Assembly: GCA_038234235.1 (NCBI GenBank)
Contig: JBBSUQ010000151.1
Location: forward strand, 1-7,854
DNA length: 7,854 nt
Source: JBBSUQ01 sp038234235
GTDB taxonomy: Bacteria > Bacteroidota > Bacteroidia > Flavobacteriales_D > Crocinitomicaceae
Direction of reading: 5' to 3'
Below, in pieces: positions 1 through 6,137 of this stretch. Under the pieces are notes generated by a model. The model ran no database searches. It saw only the letters and a program-made list of their open reading frames with translations, and was not told where the DNA came from. Positions within the stretch are counted from its first letter, which is position 1; each line of letters opens with the position of its first letter. The translations under genes were made by a program, and so were the position numbers.

Positions 1-32
1 AAAGACTACTGAAAAGGGTTAATTCAGTCTTT
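1..32 (-). terminator. Possible intrinsic terminator of the ACT-domain gene
   Basis: An inverted repeat spans the stop codon at 19-21. The arms aaagact (1-7) and agtcttt (26-32) are exact complements, and an alternative inner stem pairs 8-13 with 23-28. Together they could form a stem of about 10 bp with a small bulge. On the minus strand any U-tract would lie beyond the left edge and cannot be seen. On the plus strand the hairpin is followed by a short T run at 30-34. The terminator role is inferred from the position. Confidence 0.4.
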
Positions 33-681
33 TTAAATTCATCAAAATTCTAAATGCCTGATCTACGTCATCACCTTTTACGATAATCGTAAATTCATTA
101 GATGTAGATACTACCTCAACAATATTTATTCCTTCCCAAGCTAAATGCTTTAGTAAATAATAGTACACTCCATAAATTTCAGTATTTACTTTTGGAAGTT
201 TCACAGTAACTGAAGCAAGATTATTGTTGCTGCACTTCATATTTTCTTTTGCAAATACTTGTTTAATCATATCTGCATTTGCAGTATTACAAATAATTGT
301 TGTTTCTGTTACACCTTTACAAATAGTGAAAAAATTATCGTGGTCTGAAGATATAGCTTTCATTAATTCTACTTGTTTTTCACGGATAGTAGAACTGTTT
401 TCAAAAGTAAAATCAGCCAAATTGCTTCTGACAAGAAAATCGCCTAGTTCACCAATGACACTGGTTAACTTTACATTAAGTCTGTGATATAAGCCGGGAG
501 TCATTCGTTTAATGGCCATTATAATTGCTCCCTCTTTAACCTCTTTTCCGGTATAAGATTCAATGTCTGGTCTAAGTTTTCGAGCTAGGGCTGATATGTT
601 GATTAAATCATCCGTCATCGCCTCTCTAATAAACGGTGAACGATTTATCAATTCCTCAGTAATTTTACCGATAGATTTCAT
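19..681 (-). CDS. Stand-alone ACT-domain protein, function unknown
   Basis: This is a 220-residue soluble protein with no signal peptide or membrane segment. Residues 156-218 alternate strand, helix, strand, strand, helix like an ACT domain, the small ligand-binding fold found in aspartate kinases and other amino-acid-regulated enzymes. The N-terminal part (about 5-65) is helical, with a segment (25-60) that could be a helix-turn-helix-like or helical bundle region. No kinase or other catalytic domain is attached. From memory, similar stand-alone proteins occur in Bacteroidota and are sometimes labelled aspartate kinase, which this cannot be because the catalytic domain is missing. A ligand-sensing or regulatory role is inferred, and no ligand can be named. 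The ATG start at 681 is supported by a TAnnTTTG promoter element 26 bp upstream. cmk lies 72 bp upstream on the same strand. Confidence 0.75.
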   Translation of the reverse strand: MKSIGKITEELINRSPFIREAMTDDLINISALARKLRPDIESYTGKEVKEGAIIMAIKRMTPGLYHRLNVKLTSVIGELGDFLVRSNLADFTFENSSTIREKQVELMKAISSDHDNFFTICKGVTETTIICNTANADMIKQVFAKENMKCSNNNLASVTVKLPKVNTEIYGVYYYLLKHLAWEGINIVEVVSTSNEFTIIVKGDDVDQAFRILMNLKRLN

Positions 682-706
682 ATTAATGCAAAAAAGTTTT
701 CGAGAC

Positions 707-714
707 CAAAGCTA
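707..714 (-). promoter_or_regulatory. Bacteroidota -7 element of the ACT-domain gene
   Basis: On the minus strand this reads TAGCTTTG, an exact match to the Bacteroidota -7 consensus TAnnTTTG. It ends 25 bases before the ATG at 681, so the leader would be about 20 nt. No good TTG -33 element sits 17-23 bp upstream, so the call rests on the -7 element and its position. Confidence 0.5.
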
Positions 715-753
715 GCAATATTTCACACACTAGTTTAATAAAAGCTAAAAAAG

Positions 754-1446
754 TTAAAAATTAATATTGAATTTTTGATGAATGATATTTAATATAAAAT
801 CTAACTGTTGTTTTGGAGTCATATTAGAGTTGTCTACGACTATGGCATCATTTACCTTTATTAACGGACTTTCTTCTCTGTGGCTGTCTCTGTAGTCTCG
901 ATCAAGTAAATTTCGTTCTATAATGTCATAAGGTACGTCTTGACCATTTGCTATAAGTTCTAACCTTCTTCTTTCGACTCTCACAGATGTTTCTGCGGTA
1001 AGAAAGAATTTTAGTTCGGCATCTGGGAAAACAACACTTCCGATATCTCTACCGTCCATTACTACTCCACCAAATTTGCCCATTTCGCGTTGCATGTTTA
1101 CTAATTTGTAACGAACTTCAGGAATTGTTGCAACAGGTGAAACATAGTTAGAAACTTTCATTTCTCTAATTTCCTTATCTACGTTTTCATCGTTAAGAAA
1201 AAGTTCGGGTTTGTTGTGCTCGTTCAGTTCAAAATGAAGGTGAATATTAGGTAAAGAGGCAATTATTTTTTTTTGATCAATATTCTTACCGTAGATATAA
1301 TCATTTCTTAAGGCATATAATGTCACTGCACGGTACATTGCGCCAGAATCTACAAAAACAAAATTTAACTTATGGGCCAAAGATTTAGCTATTGTGCTTT
1401 TTCCACAAGAAGAATAACCATCTATTGCAATTGTAAGTTGTTTCAT
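754..1446 (-). CDS. cmk: Cytidylate kinase ((d)CMP kinase)
   Basis: This 230-residue cytosolic enzyme transfers the ATP gamma-phosphate to CMP or dCMP, giving CDP or dCDP for nucleotide recycling and DNA and RNA precursor supply. The length is normal for bacterial Cmk. The P-loop GYSSCGKS is at residues 10-17. The CMP-site motif DSGAMYRAV is at 33-41, and the family motif VSNYVSPVATIPEVR is at 98-112. MDGRDIGSVVFPDAE is at 130-144, and the lid-type motif RDYRDSHREESPL is at 182-194. All expected key residues are present. The ATG start puts the P-loop at the usual distance from the N-terminus. In other Bacteroidota cmk often lies next to porQ (from memory); here one barrel gene separates them. 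A candidate terminator and only a weak promoter lie upstream, so some transcription may come by read-through. Confidence 0.97.
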   Translation of the reverse strand: MKQLTIAIDGYSSCGKSTIAKSLAHKLNFVFVDSGAMYRAVTLYALRNDYIYGKNIDQKKIIASLPNIHLHFELNEHNKPELFLNDENVDKEIREMKVSNYVSPVATIPEVRYKLVNMQREMGKFGGVVMDGRDIGSVVFPDAELKFFLTAETSVRVERRRLELIANGQDVPYDIIERNLLDRDYRDSHREESPLIKVNDAIVVDNSNMTPKQQLDFILNIIHQKFNINF

Positions 1447-1454
1447 TTAGGTTA

Positions 1455-1462
1455 CGAAATTA
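1455..1462 (-). promoter_or_regulatory. Weak candidate -7 element for cmk
   Basis: The minus strand reads TAATTTCG, one mismatch from TAnnTTTG, and ends 8 bases before the cmk ATG. No TTG is seen at the expected -33 distance, where the sequence is the T-tract of the upstream terminator. This is the best promoter candidate between the barrel gene and cmk, but it is weak. Confidence 0.25.
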
Positions 1463-1481
1463 ACTAAAATAAGGTAGGTAT

Positions 1482-1511
1482 AAAAAAAAATCCCCAGCCG
1501 AAACTGAGTAT
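1482..1511 (-). terminator. Intrinsic terminator after the outer-membrane protein gene
   Basis: On the minus strand, downstream of the TAA at 1535, CTCAG and CTGGG can pair (one U-G wobble) around the loop TTTCGG. Two further A-U pairs can form outside a mismatch. The stem is followed directly by nine Ts (plus-strand A run 1482-1490). The long T-tract is convincing; the stem is short. Confidence 0.55.
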
Positions 1512-1534
1512 TTTTATATTTTAAGAAATATTTC

Positions 1535-2446
1535 TTAGAAATGTAAAGTTAAGCTTAAACGACCAGCAGCACCAAAAAGGTTGTTATTTGTGTCGTTGTC
1601 AAATCCAAAACTAGAAGTTTTCGAACCTGTTTCGTCAACAGTGTAAGTTGTACCTGCACCTGGAGTAGTTGCATCTTGAGTTTCATAAGTTGTAGAACCG
1701 TAACCAGAAGCTGTATAAGCTAATCCCCAACCGAATTCACCACCTAAAGCTAATTTAGGTAAGATAAAAAATTCAGCACCAATAAATCCTCTTACTCCTA
1801 AAGCAGCAGTTGATCCATTGTCACGCTCAGTAATACGAGCAGCACCACCTTGAAAAGTTGGGCCAACAGCAACAACATTAGTTCCGTCTTGATTATCACC
1901 CCCATCAACAAATACTGTTGCAGATAAAGCGTTACCGTATTCATAGATATTTTTAGTTGCACCAAAACTCACTCCTAATTCAGCTCCGTAGAAACCTTGT
2001 AAACGAGTTGTACCTTTTCTCCACTCAATACCACCAGCTAAAGCGATGTTATTGTAGCTAGTACGCATTCTGTTTTCTACCGTTGTAGGTTGATCACCAG
2101 GTGCTGGAGTAACAGGAGCAACTGCATTTCTGTCTGCAGTCTTAGTACGAACTTTATCACTTCCGAAATTCAATCTCAATGAACCTCTGTAAGCCATTCC
2201 GCTTTCAACAAAAAACTTTCCAGTTATTGTTTGGTTTGTAGTTAAGAAATTCCAAGAAGGTGCAGTATTAGCTGCAGTTTTTCCGAAGAAATTTCCAAAA
2301 TAGTTCAAAAATGGTGTCGCATCAATACCGATAGCATAATCTCCTGCTTCAGGTAAATAAGCTTCGCCTTTTTTTGATGTTAAATCTTGAGCGAATACGC
2401 TCGATACTCCTAACGCAAGAGCAAATGTTAATACTGATTTTTTCAT
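1535..2446 (-). CDS. Uncharacterised outer-membrane beta-barrel protein
   Basis: This 303-residue precursor has a clear signal peptide at residues 1-19: Lys-Lys, a hydrophobic core, then SVFA cut before Gln20. The mature part is rich in Gly, Ala, Thr and aromatics, with alternating amphipathic stretches such as 216-242 (FIGAEFFILPKLALGGEFG). It ends LSLTLHF, and a terminal Phe after a last amphipathic strand is typical of proteins folded into the outer membrane by the BAM machinery. Polar, Asn/Thr/Gly-rich segments (about 100-130 and 245-285) look like surface loops. I recognise no specific family; a small porin-like or structural barrel is inferred. All 12 arginines are AGA (6) or CGT (6), unlike the mixed use nearby, which suggests strong expression. 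It has its own promoter element and a terminator, so it is probably monocistronic between porQ and cmk. Confidence 0.8.
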   Translation of the reverse strand: MKKSVLTFALALGVSSVFAQDLTSKKGEAYLPEAGDYAIGIDATPFLNYFGNFFGKTAANTAPSWNFLTTNQTITGKFFVESGMAYRGSLRLNFGSDKVRTKTADRNAVAPVTPAPGDQPTTVENRMRTSYNNIALAGGIEWRKGTTRLQGFYGAELGVSFGATKNIYEYGNALSATVFVDGGDNQDGTNVVAVGPTFQGGAARITERDNGSTAALGVRGFIGAEFFILPKLALGGEFGWGLAYTASGYGSTTYETQDATTPGAGTTYTVDETGSKTSSFGFDNDTNNNLFGAAGRLSLTLHF

Positions 2447-2471
2447 ACTTAATTAATTATTGTTTTTGGGA

Positions 2472-2479
2472 CAAATTTA
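2472..2479 (-). promoter_or_regulatory. Bacteroidota -7 element of the outer-membrane protein gene
   Basis: The minus strand reads TAAATTTG, an exact TAnnTTTG match ending 25 bases before the ATG at 2446, giving a leader of about 20 nt. The surrounding 122-bp gap (2447-2568) is very AT-rich, and its only TTG upstream is about 33 bp away, too far for a standard -33 element. I see no clear terminator for porQ in this gap. Confidence 0.5.
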
Positions 2480-2568
2480 CTTAGTTTATTCTAATAAGGT
2501 TACATTATTTAACAATTTTATAAACTTTATTTAGTTGAAAAGTATTCAATACATTAATAATCAATAGA

Positions 2569-3606
2569 TTAAATATTTTTCCATTTTCCCAAATTTGTCG
2601 TAAAAGTTATGGTTTGTAACGCTCCAGCTTTTGAAAAAACATTAAATCCATAATCAATACTAAATTTATTGAAATAAATTCCTGTTCCAAAACTAAATCC
2701 AGATAAACCCGGACGATTTACTATTTTTAATTCCTGTCTTTTATGATAATCAAAAGCTGCTCTTAAATGAATATGTTTTCCTATAAGGATTTCGGTCTGA
2801 ATTGTTAAATGATTAAATAGAATTTTTCCAAACTTGTCATATTTCACGGCAATTGTATCACCGGATAATGGATCAACGGTAGGTTTTAAAGTTGGATCAT
2901 TATATGATATGTTCCATTTATTAAGATGATGGGCCAAAAGTGAAAACCTGAATGGTGCATGTTTTAATTTATAAGAACTCGCTATTTGAAATTCTACTGG
3001 AAGCTTTTCATTATTTTTAGTCGTGTAATTTGCAAACTGAAAACCAGCATTTTTCACCAAAGCCGTTACGGTAATGTTATTTGTTGTGTCTTCATAAGTT
3101 CCCGCTAAGTCAATAGCAAATGCCGATGCTGAGTATGTTTCTAAATTCGACTGAAGAAAATTTAAATTCCCTCCTATAGATATTCGAGGATTTAGAGGCA
3201 CACCATATCCAACTCCAATTATTTGCTCGGTTGGTTTAAATGTTCCACTTTGCACTCCATTTTCTTCTGTGCGTGTAAATTCACCGTAATCGATAAATCT
3301 TATATTGGTTGAAAGAATTCCCTTTTTAAGACCAAATGCATAGCAGGCCATTCCATATTTGATTCCTTCACCAAAAAATCCAGTATTAATACCCAAAGTT
3401 TTTTTCATTCTTGAATTTAATAATGACGGATTTCCAATACCTAAATTGACATCGGCATCTTTAACACTAATAAAATCTGTTCCTAAGGCATTTGCTCTTG
3501 CACTAAAAGGCAGATTTAGTAACTGAAAAGTAGAAGTGCCTCCAATTTGAGATAACCCATAATAGTTTCCAATAAACAGTGCTAAAAATATTAAGCTAAT
3601 TTTCAT
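2569..3606 (-). CDS. porQ: Type IX secretion system protein PorQ
   Basis: This is a 345-residue precursor from the ATG at 3606, of the expected size for PorQ. The signal peptide is residues 1-19 (hydrophobic core LIFLALFIG, then GLS before Gln20). The mature N-terminus, GGTSTFQLLNLPFSARANALG, has the shared PorV/PorQ pattern of small residues after 'F-x-L-L-N-L-P-x-S-A-R-x-A-x-L-G'. The rest is alternating beta-strands to the end, as in an outer-membrane barrel. In Porphyromonas PorQ belongs to the attachment complex with PorU, PorV and PorZ, which removes the sorting domain of cargo and anchors it at the cell surface. The frame stays open upstream to a TTG at 3654, but that adds 16 charged residues before a normal signal peptide, so I prefer 3606. 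The phosphoesterase ends 48 bp upstream with no promoter or terminator seen between them, so the two are probably cotranscribed. Confidence 0.88.
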   Translation of the reverse strand: MKISLIFLALFIGNYYGLSQIGGTSTFQLLNLPFSARANALGTDFISVKDADVNLGIGNPSLLNSRMKKTLGINTGFFGEGIKYGMACYAFGLKKGILSTNIRFIDYGEFTRTEENGVQSGTFKPTEQIIGVGYGVPLNPRISIGGNLNFLQSNLETYSASAFAIDLAGTYEDTTNNITVTALVKNAGFQFANYTTKNNEKLPVEFQIASSYKLKHAPFRFSLLAHHLNKWNISYNDPTLKPTVDPLSGDTIAVKYDKFGKILFNHLTIQTEILIGKHIHLRAAFDYHKRQELKIVNRPGLSGFSFGTGIYFNKFSIDYGFNVFSKAGALQTITFTTNLGKWKNI

Positions 3607-3654
3607 CCGGGAATTTATAACGATATCTTTTTTTAAAAATTTTATAAAGTTCAA

Positions 3655-4161
3655 TTATAAATGAATATTTTCTGTTTTTAATTCAATTAATTGAAGGTTT
3701 TCGACTCTCGAATCATTTATTTCAAAGGTTATCATGGTTCTTACCTTATGAAATCCTTTTATACCGCATGCACCAGGATTTATCCAAAGTAAATCATAAT
3801 TTTTATCATTTTGAACCAAAGCAATGTGTGAATGTCCGCAAATAAATAATTTTGGCTTGTATTTTAATATTAATTCTTTTGCTCGCAAGCTGTATTTGTA
3901 TGGTCGACCAGCAATGTGTAAAATTAAAACACTCAAATTTTCAATTTCGAATGATAAATATTCTTCTGTTCTCATTCTAACTGACTGATCGTCTATGTTT
4001 CCATATACTATTCTTGTGGGTTTAATTTTATTCAGTATATCTAGTATTTCGTCATTCCCAACGTCGCCAGCATGCCAAATTTCATCCACATCTTTTAAAT
4101 GATGTAAGATTCTGTCATCTAAATGTGAATGTGTGTCAGAAATTAAACCAATTTTAATCAT
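3655..4161 (-). CDS. YfcE/MJ0936-type metallophosphoesterase
   Basis: This is a 168-residue cytosolic phosphodiesterase of the calcineurin-like superfamily, compact YfcE/MJ0936 type. The dinuclear-metal ligands are all visible: D9 and H11 (ISDTHSH), D33 (HAGDVGN), N55 (YGNIDD), H82 (ILHIAG), and H110 with H112 (CGHSHI). The family motif NPGACG is at 128-133. Characterised relatives hydrolyse model phosphodiesters, and their natural substrates are mostly unknown, so none is assigned here. The ATG at 4161 is chosen because it gives MIKIGLISDTH, the usual first strand. A TTG three codons upstream (4170) would lie inside the promoter's -7 element. It is probably the first gene of a transcript with porQ. 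The shared transcript does not by itself show a role in secretion. Confidence 0.92.
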   Translation of the reverse strand: MIKIGLISDTHSHLDDRILHHLKDVDEIWHAGDVGNDEILDILNKIKPTRIVYGNIDDQSVRMRTEEYLSFEIENLSVLILHIAGRPYKYSLRAKELILKYKPKLFICGHSHIALVQNDKNYDLLWINPGACGIKGFHKVRTMITFEINDSRVENLQLIELKTENIHL

Positions 4162-4167
4162 TGCGAC

Positions 4168-4175
4168 CAAATATA
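4168..4175 (-). promoter_or_regulatory. -7 element of the phosphoesterase-porQ transcript
   Basis: The minus strand reads TATATTTG, an exact TAnnTTTG match. It ends only 6 bases before the ATG at 4161, so transcription would begin within a few bases of the start codon. No TTG is correctly spaced upstream; the nearest, in CAATTGCAAC, is only about 12 bp away. It lies back to back with the meaB promoter in the same 72-bp gap. Confidence 0.5.
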
Positions 4176-4190
4176 CTTTTAATGTTGCAA

Positions 4191-4223
4191 TTGTATAAAG
4201 TATTGTTGGATTTTATACCTTTG
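4191..4223 (+). promoter_or_regulatory. Promoter of meaB and the S4 gene
   Basis: A TTG at 4191-4193 and TACCTTTG at 4216-4223 are separated by 22 bp, within the 17-23 bp known for Flavobacterium promoters (TTG ... TAnnTTTG). The -7 element ends 10 bases before the meaB ATG, leaving a predicted leader of only about 4-7 nt. Confidence 0.55.
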
Positions 4224-4233
4224 GTTTATCCTT

Positions 4234-5271
4234 ATGAACAGTAAAAAGACAAATGATTGGCTGAAATCGCGGGAAGACTACAAATCTTCAAAGAATGCAG
4301 AACTGCTATATGATGAAATAAAAAAAGCATCTGTTTCTGCATTAAGTAAGGCAATTACTTTGGTTGAGAGTAAAAATAAAAATGACATTTCTCAAGCCAA
4401 TATTCTTATTCAGAAAATTTTAAGCGAATCTAATGAAGGATTAAGAATTGGAATAACTGGAGTTCCTGGAGTTGGGAAGAGCACTTTTATAGAATCTTTT
4501 GTACTTTATTTATCATCGATAGGGAAAAAAGTTGCTGTTCTAACAATTGATCCAACTAGTTCGCGCACAAAAGGAAGTATTTTAGGTGACAAAACAAGGA
4601 TGAATAAACTTGTGGGAGATAAAAATGTTTTTATTCGGCCAACATCTTCTGGCTTGGCTCTTGGAGGTGTGAATGCGCATACGAGAGATGCAATTATACT
4701 TTGTGAGGCTTTCGGTTTTGATATCATAATTGTGGAAACTGTGGGGGTTGGACAATCAGAAACGGAAGTTTTTGAAATGACCGATTTCTTTCTACTTTTA
4801 ATGTTGGCAGGTGCTGGAGATGAATTGCAAGGAATTAAAAGAGGAATTATGGAGATGGCAGATTGTATAGCCATTACAAAATCGGACGGTGATAATATCT
4901 TAAATTCTAAAAAAGCCGTTCAAGCTTACAAAAATGCACTTCATTTATTTCCACCAAAAGAAAATAATTGGATCCCTCAGGTTTTAAAATGTTCTGCGTA
5001 CGAAAATGAGAACATTGATAAAATCTGGGAAATAATTTGCGGTTTTGAAAATCAACAAAAATTAAACGGAGAATTTAATAAAAATAGAACGAGACAAAAT
5101 TTATTATGGTTTAAATCATCTATCAATTATCTTTTAGAATCTAGATTTTTAGGTAATGCTGAAATTCAACAGGAAATAAAAAATTATGAAAATTTTATAT
5201 CCGAAGGTAAGATTTCGCCGTTGGTAGCTGCAAATGAAATTATGGATAAGGTTTTTAATAAACAGTTTTAA
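4234..5271 (+). CDS. meaB: Methylmalonyl-CoA mutase-associated GTPase MeaB
   Basis: This 345-residue cytosolic P-loop GTPase is of the MeaB/ArgK (human MMAA) family. It gates loading of adenosylcobalamin into methylmalonyl-CoA mutase and protects that enzyme, which interconverts methylmalonyl-CoA and succinyl-CoA. The Walker A motif GVPGVGKS is at residues 76-83. The switch I region DPTSSRTKGSILGDKTRM is at 106-123. ETVGVGQSE (168-176) is the Walker B/switch II segment, and AGAGDELQGIKRGIMEMAD is at 192-210. The base-specificity motif appears as TKSD (215-218) instead of the canonical NKxD. The N-terminal helices (about 1-70) and C-terminal helical region (about 285-345) match the family's extensions used for dimerisation. 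The length is normal. The mutase subunits are not in the window. The S4 gene starts 9 bp after the stop and is probably cotranscribed. Confidence 0.95.
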   Translation: MNSKKTNDWLKSREDYKSSKNAELLYDEIKKASVSALSKAITLVESKNKNDISQANILIQKILSESNEGLRIGITGVPGVGKSTFIESFVLYLSSIGKKVAVLTIDPTSSRTKGSILGDKTRMNKLVGDKNVFIRPTSSGLALGGVNAHTRDAIILCEAFGFDIIIVETVGVGQSETEVFEMTDFFLLLMLAGAGDELQGIKRGIMEMADCIAITKSDGDNILNSKKAVQAYKNALHLFPPKENNWIPQVLKCSAYENENIDKIWEIICGFENQQKLNGEFNKNRTRQNLLWFKSSINYLLESRFLGNAEIQQEIKNYENFISEGKISPLVAANEIMDKVFNKQF

Positions 5272-5280
5272 AATATAAAA

Positions 5281-5490
5281 ATGATACAAGAATTTAAAAT
5301 TGAAGGCGATTATATTGAATTAATTCAACTTCTAAAGGTTTTAGGAATAGCTCAAACTGGTGGGCATGCCAAAATGATTGTAAGCGAAGAAATGGTTTAC
5401 AGAAATGGAGAAATTGAATTGCGGAAACGTGCTAAATTAATCCCGGGCGATGAAATTAAAATTAGGGAAATTGAAATAAAATTAACTTGA
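5281..5490 (+). CDS. Small S4-domain RNA-binding protein (YbcJ/YaaA type)
   Basis: This 69-residue protein is almost entirely one S4 RNA-binding domain. Residues 11-60 read YIELIQLLKVLGIAQTGGHA, then KMIVSEEMVYRNGEIELRKRAKLIPGDEI, with the typical 'L-K-x-x-x-x-x-x-x-G-x-A-K' helix and the 'V-x-x-N-G-x-x-x-x-R-x-x-K-L-x-x-G-D' loop that contacts structured RNA. The size matches E. coli YbcJ (about 70 residues) and the B. subtilis YaaA type. Such proteins are thought to bind rRNA or ribosome assembly intermediates; the precise target is not known here. The ATG follows an A-rich stretch, the usual Bacteroidota translation signal. With 9 bp between the genes it is probably translated from the meaB transcript. 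It converges on the next gene with 16 bp between stop codons and no visible hairpin. Confidence 0.88.
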   Translation: MIQEFKIEGDYIELIQLLKVLGIAQTGGHAKMIVSEEMVYRNGEIELRKRAKLIPGDEIKIREIEIKLT

Positions 5491-5506
5491 ATAATCAGCT
5501 ATTTTT

Positions 5507-6028
5507 TTACAATAAACTCTGAAATTCTTTTTTTAAATAATCAATGGTGATTTCAGTCGGTAAGGTTCCTACTTCACCTACAATTTCAAAAATCTTAGCT
5601 GCTAAATCTGTTGCCATTGCTGAAACTGGCATTTGTCTTCCTGCCAAGTTTAATATTTTAATAGTTTCTTCCTTGGAGTCTTTAACCATTTTCCAGCCTT
5701 CGGTTGATATAAAAAGCTGTTGGGCAACATTGTGATCATATTCTTCTCTTATTGCTTTTAAAAGTTCTGAAAGAAAAGCATTAGAGGGCAAAGCAGGATT
5801 ATGCAAACGCATTACTAGACTATTAGGATGAATTCTTTCCATTAACAATAAAGTTCTTTGATAAGACTCAAATCGAGTTGGTAAGAAAAAATTTTGACGT
5901 TCGCGTTTTAAATCAAACTGTAAATTTTGAACTTCATTTTCACCTTGTTTCTTTAGGAAAAAGTAGGTAGTAAAAAGTACTGCTCCAGCAGGTAAAATTA
6001 TGAGTGCCACTTGAATTAAAAGTTCCAT
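5507..6028 (-). CDS. Membrane-anchored protein of unknown function
   Basis: This 173-residue protein has one N-terminal hydrophobic segment (about residues 3-25, VALIILPAGAVLFTTYFF) followed by Lys-Lys, which suggests an inner-membrane anchor with the rest in the cytoplasm. No cleavage site or lipoprotein Cys is evident. Residues 28-65 are charged and helical (QNLQFDLKRERQNFFLPTRF), leading into ESYQRTLLLMERIHPNSLVMRLHNP, which looks like a family core. The remaining residues (85-173) are mostly helical. It resembles a conserved hypothetical family of Bacteroidota (possibly the one labelled DUF7935, from memory). I do not recognise a catalytic motif and assign no function. The ATG at 6028 is preceded by an A-rich leader and a good promoter. 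It converges on the meaB-S4 transcript. Confidence 0.8.
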   Translation of the reverse strand: MELLIQVALIILPAGAVLFTTYFFLKKQGENEVQNLQFDLKRERQNFFLPTRFESYQRTLLLMERIHPNSLVMRLHNPALPSNAFLSELLKAIREEYDHNVAQQLFISTEGWKMVKDSKEETIKILNLAGRQMPVSAMATDLAAKIFEIVGEVGTLPTEITIDYLKKEFQSLL

Positions 6029-6043
6029 GTTTTTTATTTTTTA

Positions 6044-6076
6044 CAAATATAATTCTAAACGTTGCGAAAGTAACAA
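6044..6076 (-). promoter_or_regulatory. Promoter of the membrane-anchored protein gene
   Basis: On the minus strand a TTG (plus-strand CAA 6074-6076) and TATATTTG (6044-6051) are 22 bp apart, an exact match to the Flavobacterium promoter pattern. The -7 element ends 15 bases before the ATG, and the leader between them is A-rich. This is the best promoter in the window, with both elements present. Confidence 0.6.
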
Positions 6077-6137
6077 TCATTTTATGCTATAAATCATTTT
6101 TAGAATAATAAATTAAAATGATAAAAATTTACGACAT

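Noticed and set aside
224..487. Plus-strand open frame of 87 codons with a hydrophobic start
   Set aside because: It lies wholly antisense within the ACT-domain gene and has no promoter-like element or partner gene.
4168..4170. TTG as the start of the phosphoesterase
   Set aside because: It falls inside the TATATTTG promoter element. The ATG at 4161 gives the expected first beta-strand of the family.
4506..4874. Minus-strand open frame of 122 codons
   Set aside because: It is antisense to the most conserved part of meaB (switch regions), has no recognisable domain, and no promoter or leader. It is a shadow of meaB.
5491..5530. Terminator between the convergent S4 and membrane-protein genes
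   Set aside because: T-rich runs are present in both directions, but I find no hairpin next to them. Termination here cannot be supported by eye.
5544..5735. Short plus-strand open frame of 63 codons
   Set aside because: It is antisense to the membrane-anchored protein gene, with no promoter or recognisable domain.
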